Shown here: positions 38,801 to 47,416 of the stretch, piece by piece | Position numbering within the stretch: the first letter of the stretch is position 1 | Layout of the letters: each line of letters opens with the position of its first letter | Assembly (NCBI GenBank): GCA_002633005.1 | Contig: NMRA01000434.1 | Location: 89,874 to 153,873 of the forward strand | DNA: 64,000 nt | DNA from: Phoronis australis | Taxonomy: Eukaryota > Phoronida > Phoronidae | Reading direction: 5' to 3' | Program-made: the position numbers and the translations under genes | The notes under the pieces: generated by a model | What the model saw: the letters and a program-made list of their open reading frames with translations, nothing else | The model's database searches: none | Told to the model about the DNA's origin: nothing

Positions 38801-41800
38801 ACTTTAGTTTAAATCACAGCCCTACCTTGTGATAACTCCGCTGATCCTTGACAATAACTTTGGTGCAGGGAACGCAAGCTTATGGGGAAGCTCAGGGTAA
38901 CTTAGCAGCTTCCATGGCACACCACCAATAGCAACACACTGACACACCACTAATAGCTCATCACTGACAGTGGATTTAACCCAGCGGGAACAGGATTAAA
39001 AGTCACTGAGGTACTCTTCTGGATATTTTGACTAATAAAATGTTTGTTTTAATAACCTTGGTGATTAACTGAGCAGAGAGAACTAAAAGCACATTCAAGA
39101 AAGAAGAATAATGTGGTCACGCGCTCCATTAGTAATACAAGATGATATGTCTCCTGAAGACTTGAGTGAAAAACTATCCTTACTGAAATCACACACATTC
39201 CTTTATACTTAAAACGTTCTTAATGGAAATGAACCCCTAGTCACACCCTCCCCCCAGCATGGTTACAGTATCCATTCAGTACAGGGAGAAGGTGACATTA
39301 CAATTAACATAGGGACGGACGCGTGGTGTCCTGGGTGGCAGTAACTAGGAAGATGGGTATGTTCCTCAAAACTGAACACTAATTAAGTGAAATTCTTTAA
39401 TATTCCAATTACTAGTACATTAAAAATCATAGCCTAGTCGAGTACCATACTTAACCACCCACATGCGAGGCCTGCGCACGTCTGATACAATGTGTATCAG
39501 ACCGCCTGCAATTATTTTTTTTGAACATGCAACTTTACCATACGTATCGTACAATTACAATTAATATTAGGCCTACACAGGTAGATTTGGGGGGGAGAGT
39601 CGGACCCTCTCCAATTGTGCCAACAACCTTGATAAAATAATGGCTAAGTGCAAAAATATGACAAACGATGCAGATGCAGACCCCTGTAGTATAATCCAAA
39701 ACTCACAGTAAGAGTGATGGTCTCTTCATACTCCACATTTGATTAATCAGCTATTAACTATTTATCTGCCATAAGAACAGCTGCTCAGTTACCACGGCAA
39801 CCTACTCTGGGAATAACTGAAACTCATCTCTGAACAGACCAAGTGGTGCTTTTGGAATTAGTGTTTTGTCAGTGAATGGAAGTTTGAAAAGGAATGAATA
39901 TAAAGTAATGAAGACCAGTGTTCTGGTGTTTTGAGCTGCTTAAGCAATTGATAACTTCCCGTAACAATAAATGGATAATTCCACAGTATTTGTCACTTCT
40001 GCTACACACAAAAATACGATAAAATTCGTTTCCCCTAAACTCAACAGAGACAATGACTGTGACATCTATACCATAAGGGGACAACAACTTTGACCAACAA
40101 AATAAAGGGATTCTCGATTCCTCAATGTTTTTTCTTGTTGTAAAGGGAACAGTACTGTGGAATCGCCCAGACAGTCTCATGCAAATACAAAGAAAACAAT
40201 TTGAAACAGTAATCTCCTCACAAAAAAGCCTGGTCTACAAACTCCCATTTTTCATATATACAACTTTTAAGCTACTGTCTACAAAGTCCAATCTTTATTC
40301 AACTTTTAAACCACTGCCTACATTCCAATTGTCCTGAACAATCTCGTATACGACATTGCAGCCCGAAAAGTTGAGTCAAACATTTACATTCTTTACTTGC
40401 CCACGAATGAAAAAAAATCAGCAGCTACATGAATAAGGAAGCACCGTAAAGCCACCTACCCTCTTTACTCCTTTCGATGAAACTGAGGTCAGGGTTGGAG
40501 CTGTAACGATGCTTCAACATCTGTGCTGAGACTGAAATGGAATTCCAAACAGCATACCATCAACTAAGGTTTACACCAACAAAAAACATTCACGCCTTGG
40601 ATTCCAGTTTGGTTCAATAAGGAGCGGCAACATGCGCTCAACCTGTTGTCAAGCATTAAGCCCCCATAACTGACACAGCAGAGGGACCAATTTGCAGGGA
40701 TATCATTCTCCAGAATGGCAACTCACTTCTGGATCATTTACAAATTACCACTACCTTGTACTGCAGTTCCACTTGCATAATGAAAAAACTGTTTCAAGTA
40801 ACCCAACTCAACACAGGAGCTTGGCATCTTAACATTTACAGACAGGAATGAGTCACACTGGGTCACCCTGAAGCATTCACCCAATATGAGCCAGACAAGA
40901 TGGAAATGTTGGCTGATAAATGTTACAACAAGACACCACCTCAGCTGAAAAGCAGCACATCACTTACCAATGGACAGAGCTGGATAAACCAAGTTGTAAA
41001 GCCCCAAAAAGATTATGTTGCCAAGCGCTCAACACAGGAATCCAACTAGAACCATGTGTGAGGGTGTGAACTCCAACTGTTTTTGAATCTGGTACAGAAC
41101 AAGAGACCAGGCAAAACAGCACACTTTCAAGAGGTCTCAACACAGCTGGTTACAAGCCAACTGGGTTAGTAGAAGACACAAGCTGCCCACAGCAATGGGC
41201 CATTAATTCAGAACATTATGGGTTCAACATATTAAGGAGCTGTCCAACTCACTACTATCTTGTAACCTAATATTGTGGCTGATAAGACGGAATGAAAGGC
41301 CTGTCAAAGGAGATCATGCAGAGACTCAATAACATAACTCACTGAGCAACCCAAAAAAAAACAAATTAAAACGAAATAACATGCACCCAATCTACTCCCT
41401 ATGTTAGATTTTCTTCTTGAATTTAAAGACAACATCAAAAAACGTCAGTTTACTGTATCCAACATTCAGACACACTACAGTGAGCCCAGACAACACATGA
41501 GTGATTAATGAACGAAGTGTTATGAGGTATAATCTTGTCCCAAACTCTCCTTGAGGTACCAGACAACACATGGCGCAGACAAGACATTTTTCCATGTTCA
41601 TGCAGGTTAGAAATCTGTTACTCATTTCAGTGAAAAAGTAACTGCTGTTCACAACACCATCTATTGTCAGCTTAATAAAATTCAGTGTTAGTAGTAGCAC
41701 GGCTTTTTGTTTAATAATTTTGAGATATTTTGTGTCTGCTGGTTACAAAGGGTAATTTTCACCAGCGATGAAAGAAGTTGGTGATTCAATTGTGGTGACA

Positions 41801-44800
41801 TACATTTATGAATTCTACACCAGTCTATAAAATAGCCAACTAACTGTTAACCCTAATCACAGCAACACAAATGCACCATGTCACAAAAGGTGTGAAGTTT
41901 TCAGCGGTTTATCAAGAGCCCAAATAGAGGATTGTTCTTACAAAATGTGAATGAATTCTAACACAAACCTATAGCTTTGTGTTCACAAAGAAAGACAGTG
42001 AGAATAATGCAACCAATTGAATAATTATTTTTCCTCTGCAAACATTCTGTCATGTTTTTAAAACTGTCTTCAGAGTATATTTTAAAAACATTTAAATATT
42101 TATTATTTGCAACTTCAACACCCTTTAAAACACTGTGAGTTTCACCTCAAACAATCCGCAGCTATAATATGAATATAATATGCATTTGTGACTATAAACA
42201 TTGGCAGTTTTTATAATCCTTGAAAATCAACAGAAGTGCGACATCCAAGCACCATGACGCCAAAGGAAGTGCCAACTTATTCTTTACTTTATAAGCAGCT
42301 ATCGGCATGCATCAAAGTTACAGTCCCTTTGACAATTGCATCATTGAAATGAAGTATCAAAGTGAATTGACAACCTGGAAAATCGCCTGTCAAAATAAGT
42401 CAGCCTCAATAACCATCACAGTGAATTGGTTGCTGGTCAATCACAAAAGCCAAAAGGATTTTGTTTTTTTCCACTTCAAAGATGATTGTGTAAGGTTAGC
42501 CAGCATGGGGTCCCTCTTGTTTCATCCCCTGGAGGTGGGATGGGGGACTGAGTTAAAGGCAAAACTGGGACCGAAGAGAAAGTTGTGGATTTAGTCTATA
42601 TATAGTCAGTATATATATAAGATATTTGCAAGAACCAATGATTACGAAGCGATATGCACCCGTTTTGATCGTGGCCAGAAAGAAGGGGCCAACGACCCAC
42701 TAAATCTGCCTAAAATATAGATCTGTTCAAATATTCTACTAAAATCTCCTCAATTTAGGACATGATATGGCAGACAAATGAAACTTTTACTTTTTTTCAC
42801 AAAAAATAAGTCGCACCAAATAAATCCTATAATATAGCCATCATCTGACAATGTTTTTAGCAATTCTGGGAATTGACAACAACGATAGAAGCGTTTAAAA
42901 ATTGAAAAATAATTTTGGCAACTATTTTTGTCCGAAATCAATGAGATATTACCATAAATACGTGAAACGAATTTACTGTCAATATGAACTGAACACGAAA
43001 TGCTCCGTTTTGATTTCAATAGCGACTGGTTATGTCTCACATTCCAACATACCTGACGTTCTTCGAAGATCATCAGACCAACTGGATGAATCACTGATTA
43101 AACTTTCGTCATCACCAGAAACCTCTTGAAACATGCTCAACACTCGATCATAGCCCATGGAAAATGACTGGAGATATGTGGACAAAGTGTCAATGGGTCG
43201 CAAATCATGCATCTCTCGCCGCAGCTCAGAAAAGTTAAACAGAGCACTCTTATCAGACTCTATCCTTGCTTCAAGAATCTGAAAAAGGCCGGTCATGTGA
43301 CTGTTGTTAATGGCTGGCTCTACAGCGTTCAACAACGATTTGTTCATTATCAACCGATCTTGAACCTCTGACTGCGATATTTGCATTAGACGTTGATGGC
43401 TGACTGAAGATGGTGCCCCTGTCTCTTTATTTCCTTTCATTGACAGTTTTCGTTTGTGAGTCAGAGTAGGGTCCTCTAATCTTTGAAGAGCAGTTTTATA
43501 CATGTGGATTGTTTTATTAAATTCAATTTTCAATGCATCATGAAGACTCAAAAGTTTAGAATCAGATGAATTGACAAGTCCATGAGAACCAAGTTTCTCT
43601 AAACAAGCCTCCAAGTTTAACTTCTTCCTGGTCAAATCGTGCCTCAAAGATGGCTGTACAAGGGAGATAATTCTAATGATGTTTTGGCACAATGGTAAAA
43701 GCAACTCCATGTCATGAACATAGTTCCCATTTGTGTGACGTAGCTCTTCAACAGTGGCTAAAGCTCTCACCATTTGACTTAGCACATCTCGAGGCCGTAA
43801 AAACCCAAGTGGGAAGTTCTTTGCCTCTGAGAAAAACAATTTTGAGTACAATGCTTCCACCACTCCAAGAGTAGTTGGAATGGCAGTGATCATATCCTCC
43901 ATTGGAAATTTATTCAGTATACTCTTCAAAGTATCACTGGTGAGTTTGTTGATCAAGATGGCACATTCGTCATATTTCTGAGTATCAAGAAGCTTGAGCA
44001 TGTTCGTTAACACTGTTGCAGGATTCATGTAATCACTTTCTGTCTGGAAGATGTCACTAGTGTCTGTGTAGGACACCACATAAACCACATTCTGGAATGA
44101 CACAACATAGCAATAAACAGTGAAACAGCAAAAAGCTGACAGTAGGCAAATTTATGTAACACCAGAATTAAGAACTAATATTCATGTGAAATGGCTGAAT
44201 CTGATGTTCGATCATGTACAGCTAACTGATGTTCCTGTGTTCCTCGGCGGTTTTCAAAAGTTGCAATAGGTGGCACTACTGCATATGATGGCAAAGCCAC
44301 CATATTTTCATACAAACATATTCTGTTCAGTGCACTGTTCACAAGAAAAATCTTGAGTAACTCAAGAGCTGTAAAGTCGTAGCAAAAAAATGGATGACAC
44401 ATTCCAGATAGCACTTGAGGAAGATTATTCTTAACGAGTTTCAGAAAGAACTGTTACAGGATTGCTTTGCAAAGTGTAAATTCAAAAAATGGCCATCACA
44501 TCACCACCTTGTACCTGATTATGACCAAAAAACAATAGGTCTCAAGTTTACGAGAAGGTGCCTGTTGCGTGTGAATTTCAAGTGAATAGGATATTAAGTA
44601 ATAAACCTGTAATGTGCAAACAAAGAACGATAAAAGAAAAATTACGACTAACTTTAGAAAAAAACACCACAAAGTAAATGGCCTCAATTGATGAAGGATA
44701 CGTATGACGTGTCTACCAAAGGCTAATTTTACGTCTAAAAAACATGTGAAACTAGGTAAGAGTGTTACCTGAATTATATGTTAATAGCTGGCTTAAGTAA

Positions 44801-47416
44801 TTATGATATGGTTTGTACATCTAATTTATTTACATTATCAAGACTGACATGAGTTAGTGGTTAGACAGCCTCTGGAATCATAGTGAAAAAGTGACCAAAA
44901 ACAATTTTTGTTCCACAGATTGAAGGACTACATTTCGACACAAAAAAAAACTGAGACTAAAGTGCCATTTACACTATAAAAGTTGACACAGGTTGCTTGT
45001 CAACTATAGTTAACGCAAAACTGGGGCAAGGCAGCAGGGATCATCTCATACATACACACACACGCACCCACACGCACTCACGCACACACACTTACAGGTG
45101 ACTTTGATTTTCTGGCAATTTCTACAATTTGCCAATCTGCTGTTCAGTGCCTTGTTTTTTAACATTAACCCCGACGATTTATTTTGTCAGGAAATTGTCA
45201 GAATATCGCTATCACTTAACACTCAAGACTGGGTTTGTAATTGAGAAAAAGGAACATTTCTGCAGAGAATCAAACTCTGAAAAAGCACTCTTCTGTAGCC
45301 ACCCTCTGTTTATGGTGTTATTTCACTGCTATAAGGTTCATACAATGAACTCCTAGCTCCATACCACAGTGGTTTAACATGATCATTAGATTATCAGGTG
45401 TGTATTGACTCAGCTTAGTCATAAATTACAAACACAAATGGACCTTTTGATAACACAAGCTGCAGGAGTTACATGTAATCTAGAGCTTTTAAAAGAAGCT
45501 ATTTTTGAATCTCAAAGGAATGTTCCCAGTAACAAACACACAAAAGCAATAACACTACCGAAAACTATGTTGCTATGAAAATCTCACATGGCCAAGATCA
45601 AATTTTCTGACACTTGATAGTTGTGAGAATAACTCCAGTTACTGCAATGAAGAACTTGAGAGATGAATTTTCAATTGCCTCATATTAGTATTATTCAAAC
45701 ACAGACAGGTACACCACAAGAAACATTTCCTTGAAAAATCCAACAATAACTACCAAAATTGTCATTTTCCATTTTCAACGGCTTTGATACAAACAGCGCA
45801 AACTTTGCCAAATGCTGTTTTATGATACCTATACATTTCAAATTATGCCAGTAATAGACTAAAAGTATCTTAATCTTTATCAAACAAAAAGAATTTCACT
45901 TGTCGGCCACATTGTATGCTAAATAAGTAAAGAATCATCGTACTGTATTACGTTCTCTGATTTTCCATATACGACTTTAAATACATACGACTGTCACATA
46001 CTGAATGTGTAAAGGGGTGTTCTGACTCAGATTTTTGAGTCAAAGTTGTATCAAATACAGCATGCCCGATTCTGCTCCAATTTTCATCCGACTCAGAAGT
46101 CGTGTAAGACAGTCTAGGATCGCTGTATACCGAGTTGTTCAGGACTAGTGTGTACACACTCAGTAGGACTCTAGAACAAATGTCCAAATTTGGCTAACTT
46201 CGGAACATCATCTCACAAATCGGATTCATATGAAATTTTAAGATACTATGCATCATGCACCGCTTTAAAAAAACCTCTGATATGGATAGTTTTTAAAGTA
46301 TTCCAATTTTGCACCATTGTTTCACTATAAATGTACCTTTGTTTTTCGCCAAATTTTACTAAAGAGACGGGTCATGTGACCCAGTCAATGGCACATTAGT
46401 AAAAAGTAAACAAAATCCAATTCTACAGGCTTCCTACTTGAAGAAAATATATACTATACACAGTTAAAATTTACAGTTTTGTAAGAATTTGGCAAAATAC
46501 ATAGACAGGTCAATAAGGTCATTCATAGCATCTCTGGTTTGGTTTGGTTTGGTTTCAACTCCAGACAACAGCAGATTTCGGAATACAAGCCAGTCTAGAT
46601 CAATTTATTTCATTGTTCAGCTTTCAGTATTCTCTTTGTCTGGCATCACAATTGAAAGGCCAATTATCTACCACCCTTCAAAGAGTTGCTAAAACCATTC
46701 ATCAACTGGTACTATCTATTCTAGATTATCCCATTTCTTCCAGTGAAAACGATTCAAACTTACTCTTTTTACAAGAAATTCTTCCGAAAATCACCAGTTT
46801 TAGTCCATGAAACATAAATTTATTTTAGCCACATGTTTTCTTGGTGTGTAAAGAGCCATTTCTAATGACAACAGAAATCCCCTAACAGACAGTTTCATGG
46901 TCCATACACACATACCTTCAGGGAACCTCCCTAACCTGTTATTTTACTTCAGTGCCTTTTAATATTAACTGTATGTCTGGTAAATAAAAGCAACTTCCAC
47001 AACAAACATTGACCAGAGAGTTTTCAAAGACAGCAAGAACTGTTATCAACATGGCACTTCCAAATTTTGATTTTTTTTAAAAAGAAATGGTAACACCATA
47101 TCGACCACAGTTATCAACACTTCAAAAAAAAAAAACGATCACAACTAACTCCTTACGTCAGACCTCCTCTCTCATAAAATTCTTTCAAAAGCGTTAATTT
47201 TCATCTCCCTATGATTTCCACAACCACTTTCCCTACAGTTCTTGAGGTCAGTGTGCGTAAATAAGGTCAGTACTATAAATGACTGATACAGAATAGGATG
47301 TACACAGCCAAGACTTAGGTATGCTCTCAACCAGTGTGTCCCCTTACCTGGTCATGTTGCGCCAGCCAGTTAGGTATCTTGGGCTGGCTGTGTCGGTCAG
47401 ACCTCACACGTTCCAT
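11611..47416 (-). CDS. SPATA18: Mitochondria-eating protein (MIEAP/SPATA18 family), whole gene, eight coding exons
   Basis: Joining exons 47416-47348, 44091-43053, 40531-40460, 15444-15382, 14687-14486, 13245-13038, 12539-12357 and 11895-11611 gives 2121 bases: 706 residues plus a TAA stop. Every junction is GT-AG and every phase matches. The C-terminal domain (about residues 508-703) carries the hallmarks of the MIEAP C-terminal domain: LIKAYGNLYSEVRLDAL, resembling SRFSDSYSQARLDA in human MIEAP; LAFR after the next junction, as in MAFRHF; and SYLWPSLHEGN...VYKGVVMT at the end, as in [20 protein letters not shown]. A coiled coil (about 448-492) precedes it. In mammals the protein is p53-inducible, binds cardiolipin and acts in mitochondrial quality control. 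At 706 residues it is longer than human MIEAP (538); the extra length is mostly the 346-residue exon 2, whose sequence I cannot align to the human N-terminus. Orthology is inferred from the C-terminus, so a MIEAP-like paralogue is possible. Confidence 0.85.
12357..12539 (-). CDS. SPATA18: MIEAP exon 7
   Basis: A 183-base exon (61 codons, phase 0 at both ends) between TTTCAG and GTGAGA. It begins LAFRSAQQKMKELKSRVQHL, matching the position of AKMAFRHFKIHVRKSL in human MIEAP, and continues the helical C-terminal domain. Confidence 0.87.
13038..13245 (-). CDS. SPATA18: MIEAP exon 6, start of C-terminal domain
   Basis: A 208-base exon with a TTACAG acceptor and a GTG|GTATGT donor. It continues the coiled coil (LAEQAQKQLEKG) and then enters the conserved domain with QLIKAYGNLYSEVRLDAL, the most recognisable MIEAP-family block together with exon 8. 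Confidence 0.88.
13319..13560 (+). mobile_element. Complete tRNA-derived SINE with target-site duplication
   Basis: A 242-bp element in MIEAP intron 5. The first ~75 bases form a tRNA-like head. There is an A-box-like stretch near 13331-13350 and a B box GGTTCAGATCC at 13375-13385, flanked by a perfect 5-bp T stem (GTGGG/CCCAC). Nearly complementary acceptor strands (AGTGTGGCCTGG and CCAGGTCACACT) enclose the head. The tail ends in a hairpin followed by an AT-rich end. A perfect 12-bp direct repeat, TCTTTTTAATTC, flanks it at 13307-13318 and 13561-13572, direct evidence of retroposition. Related pieces lie at 30723 and 39458. Confidence 0.88.
13755..13866 (+). mobile_element. R1 MITE-like element, right-half fragment
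   Basis: Contains AGATGTCATGAAACAACA and the core ACCATTTTGGCAATTATGTT but not the left end. Further weak fragments of the core occur near 53262-53340 and 59771-59825. Confidence 0.5.
14486..14687 (-). CDS. SPATA18: MIEAP exon 5, coiled coil
   Basis: A 202-base exon ending AG|GTCAGG. After a polar start, the second half is a clear coiled coil: MDALKKEVETLKRELQAS followed by RETVKKYQERERILRDR, with heptad-spaced L, V and I. Human MIEAP also has coiled coil upstream of its C-terminal domain, where the protein self-associates. The exon ends in phase 2 and exon 6 supplies the last base of the Arg codon. Confidence 0.85.
14995..15222 (+). mobile_element. R1 MITE-like element, copy A
   Basis: Copy of a roughly 230-bp dispersed family. 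It opens with a degenerate inverted terminal repeat, then ACACAATATGGCCGACAGG, contains the core ACAATTTTGGCAATTATTTT and ends near GAGTTACTATATTC. No open frame is conserved, so it is non-autonomous. It lies in MIEAP intron 4. Confidence 0.65.
15382..15444 (-). CDS. SPATA18: MIEAP exon 4
   Basis: A 63-base exon (2 nt, 20 codons, 1 nt) with a TTTGCAG acceptor and a G|GTAAGC donor. It encodes a Ser/Lys-rich linker (LSTGSQVLASSKSKDNLDG). It is separated from exon 3 by a 25,015-bp intron. Its length is a multiple of three and its phases equal those of exon 3, so skipping either would keep the frame. Confidence 0.75.
15921..16157 (+). mobile_element. R1 MITE-like element, copy B
   Basis: Opens GTTAAAATCTCACAAAGTTA, then CACACAATATGGCCAACAA. 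The core is GATTTTGACAATTATATTTTG and it ends AGTTAAGTTACCGTAG. Same orientation as copy A, within intron 3. Confidence 0.65.
17170..17425. repeat. Short element with internal direct and inverted repeats
   Basis: AGTCTGTGAGTGGACGG near 17233 recurs as AGTCTGTGTGTGGACGG near 17394. CCCAAACATATC (left) faces GATATGTTTGTGG (right). The pattern suggests a decayed DNA transposon derivative, but I cannot name the superfamily. Confidence 0.35.
18823..19012 (+). repeat. Tandem duplication, 95-bp unit
   Basis: Two adjacent units each contain AAAATAAGTTCT, TTTGGAATT, a diverged middle and then ATATCTTCATTTTTATAAGC. Unit starts are 95 bases apart (18823 and 18918). Confidence 0.7.
21555..21970 (-). mobile_element. 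R2 dispersed repeat, inverted copy
   Basis: On the minus strand it opens CCAAATTTGGCTGGCTTC, passes TTTCATATACTATGCTTTATG and CGCTAAATTTTACTAAAAAGA, and ends in a T-rich part with AAACCTTCTACTTTG. These blocks occur in the same order in the copies at 46186 and 52402. No coding potential. Confidence 0.6.
22773..23033. other. Assembly gap (261 N)
   Basis: A run of undetermined bases within intron 3. Its true length is unknown, so the intron length is a minimum or an estimate. Confidence 0.99.
23604..23706. repeat. Palindromic TTAACCGCCC repeats
   Basis: The string TTAACCGCCC occurs three times in 100 bases. At 23606-23622 it forms a perfect palindrome (AACCGCCC A GGGCGGTT), and at 23687-23706 a near-perfect one (TTAACCGCCC AGGGCGTTAA). 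The stretch is more GC-rich than its surroundings, like a decayed DNA element. Confidence 0.6.
26400..26885 (-). mobile_element. Penelope-like retroelement fragment: GIY-YIG endonuclease domain
   Basis: A 161-codon open frame ending at a stop. It contains the pattern VVYEFVCPMNEC, then CYIGQTVCSLSRRLSMHL with the YIG core, arginine and histidine of GIY-YIG nucleases. QNGAIQDHF follows, and later LESLLIAFEKPILNEQ with the conserved glutamate. The preceding IIYYRNRKSSNLVMKNN linker and this nuclease arrangement are typical of the C-terminus of Penelope-like element proteins. There the nuclease nicks the target DNA for reverse transcription. No reverse transcriptase domain is present upstream, so this is a dead fragment. 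The segment 26075-26399 downstream (minus sense), with GAGAATGAAACAAGTATG, probably belongs to the same element. Confidence 0.75.
26843..27136 (-). repeat. 290-bp repeat joined to the Penelope fragment, copy 1
   Basis: Aligns over its length with 36000-36295: both share AAAATAATTTCTGTCAAAAT, ATTTTATCCCCGT, GGGTTCCTGAATGAATTGTA and ATTTAAACTTT. It overlaps the first codons of the nuclease frame, so it is part of the element or was joined to it. It carries ACTTCCGG (27032-27039) and AAAATGGCGG (27055-27064). Confidence 0.75.
29959..30207 (-). other. Possible in-frame alternative exon of the MIEAP gene
   Basis: A 249-base stretch on the minus strand, free of stops and more GC-rich than its surroundings, with a TGTAG acceptor and an ATG|GTAATC donor. 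It would enter after one base and leave with one base over, exactly the phase between exons 3 and 4. It would add 83 codons (for example RSINAIGDSTPLQSMCSRS). I recognise no domain, and no counterpart is known to me in other MIEAP proteins. It may equally be a decayed mobile element. Confidence 0.2.
30723..30782 (+). mobile_element. SINE 5' fragment (tRNA-like head only)
   Basis: Begins GAGGAGGCAGTGCGGCCTAG, as the complete SINE at 13319 does, and continues to TACTCAAGGTCGT. There the similarity stops, before the B box. It is a 3'-truncated or deleted copy within intron 3. Confidence 0.7.
31973..32037 (+). repeat. GAT trinucleotide microsatellite
   Basis: Imperfect (GAT)n/(GATGAC)n run in intron 3. 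Confidence 0.85.
32854..32879. repeat. Perfect hairpin, 10-bp stem
   Basis: TACTCTGCGC, a six-base loop GTGTAA, then GCGCAGAGTA. A T/C-rich microsatellite-like tract (ATTCTTATTCTTATTC) follows from about 32905. The combination looks like the end of a repeat element. Confidence 0.7.
33220..33232 (+). promoter_or_regulatory. Perfect DR1 nuclear-receptor-type site (first)
   Basis: AGGTCA A AGGTCA, the ideal DR1 arrangement bound by HNF4, RXR and PPAR-type receptors. The motif is seen; binding and function are not shown. Confidence 0.4.
33639..33651 (+). promoter_or_regulatory. Perfect DR1 nuclear-receptor-type site (second)
   Basis: The same AGGTCA A AGGTCA at the equivalent place in the next tandem unit, unchanged although flanking bases have drifted. 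Confidence 0.4.
36000..36295 (-). repeat. 290-bp repeat, solo copy 2
   Basis: Second copy of the segment at 26843-27136 without the nuclease part. Sequence to the left of 36000 is unrelated to copy 1. ACTTCCGG (36193-36200) and AAAATGGCGG (36216-36225) are both kept, with the same 15-base gap as in copy 1. Confidence 0.75.
39458..39521 (+). mobile_element. SINE tail fragment
   Basis: Carries only the tail of the SINE: CCCACATGCGAGGCCTGCGC, the palindrome at 39480-39502 and CCGCCTGCAATTATTTTTT. It lacks the tRNA-like head, like a 5'-truncated copy. The palindrome here is perfect. Confidence 0.75.
40460..40531 (-). CDS. SPATA18: MIEAP exon 3
   Basis: A 72-base exon (2 nt, 23 codons, 1 nt) between CAG and GTAGGT. 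It encodes SAQMLKHRYSSNPDLSFIER, a polar linker. It is too short to stand on its own; its reality rests on both splice sites and on phases matching exon 2 and exon 4. Confidence 0.72.
42738..42955 (+). mobile_element. R1 MITE-like element, copy C
   Basis: Opens ACTAAAATCTCCTCAATTTA, then GGACATGATATGGCAGACAA. The core is ATAATTTTGGCAACTATTTT and it ends ATGAGATATTACCATAAAT. It ends about 100 bases from the donor of MIEAP exon 2. Confidence 0.65.
43053..44091 (-). CDS. SPATA18: MIEAP exon 2, long N-terminal exon
   Basis: A 1039-base exon (346 codons plus one base) between a TTCCAG acceptor and an AG|GTATGT donor, by far the longest open stretch in the window. The protein is mostly helical in character (repeated L, K and E). 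It has a serine/aspartate-rich acidic patch near its end (DDESLISDSSSWSDD). I see no catalytic motif, signal peptide or membrane segment. If exon 1 were wrong, the internal Met in SDYMNPATV could serve as a start. MITE copy R1-C lies about 100 bases beyond its donor, inside intron 2. Confidence 0.85.
45049..45092 (+). repeat. CA microsatellite
   Basis: Imperfect (CA)n with CG and CC interruptions, in intron 1. Confidence 0.85.
45740..45938 (-). mobile_element. R1 MITE-like element, copy D (inverted)
   Basis: Read on the minus strand it gives ATGTGGCCGACAAGTGAAA and later the core GGAAAATGACAATTTTGG. The 3' terminal repeat is lost. It sits in intron 1. Confidence 0.6.
46186..46530 (+). mobile_element. 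R2 dispersed repeat, copy in intron 1
   Basis: Blocks in order: AAATTTGGCTAACTTCGG, AGATACTATGCATCATGC, CGCCAAATTTTACTAAAGAG, AGTAAAAAGTAAACAAAATC and TTTGGCAAAATACATAGACAG. It ends beside a GGTTT repeat at 46536-46555. Confidence 0.6.
47348..47416 (-). CDS. SPATA18: MIEAP exon 1 (start codon exon)
   Basis: Twenty-three codons from ATG at 47416 to a CAG|GTAAGG donor, encoding a basic, soluble start (MERVRSDRHSQPKIPNW). It ends in phase 0, as exon 2 needs. An in-frame TGA lies 12 bases upstream of the ATG (TGA AAA ACT AGA GGG ATG), which supports this start. A pyrimidine-rich tract ending TTGCAG (minus strand, next base 47454) could be an acceptor for the 5' UTR, so the promoter may lie further right. 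No family match supports this exon by itself. Confidence 0.65.

Larger units (their letters stand above)
15445..40459 (-). other. MIEAP intron 3, 25 kb
   Basis: Intron bounded by GTAGGT at 40459 and TTTGCAG at 15445. It holds R1 and R2 copies, two SINE fragments, the Penelope fragment, the DR1 tandem array, an assembly gap, and small tandem and inverted repeats listed separately. No host gene on either strand could be recognised inside it. The stretch 29959-30207 is a possible in-frame alternative exon. Confidence 0.65.
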
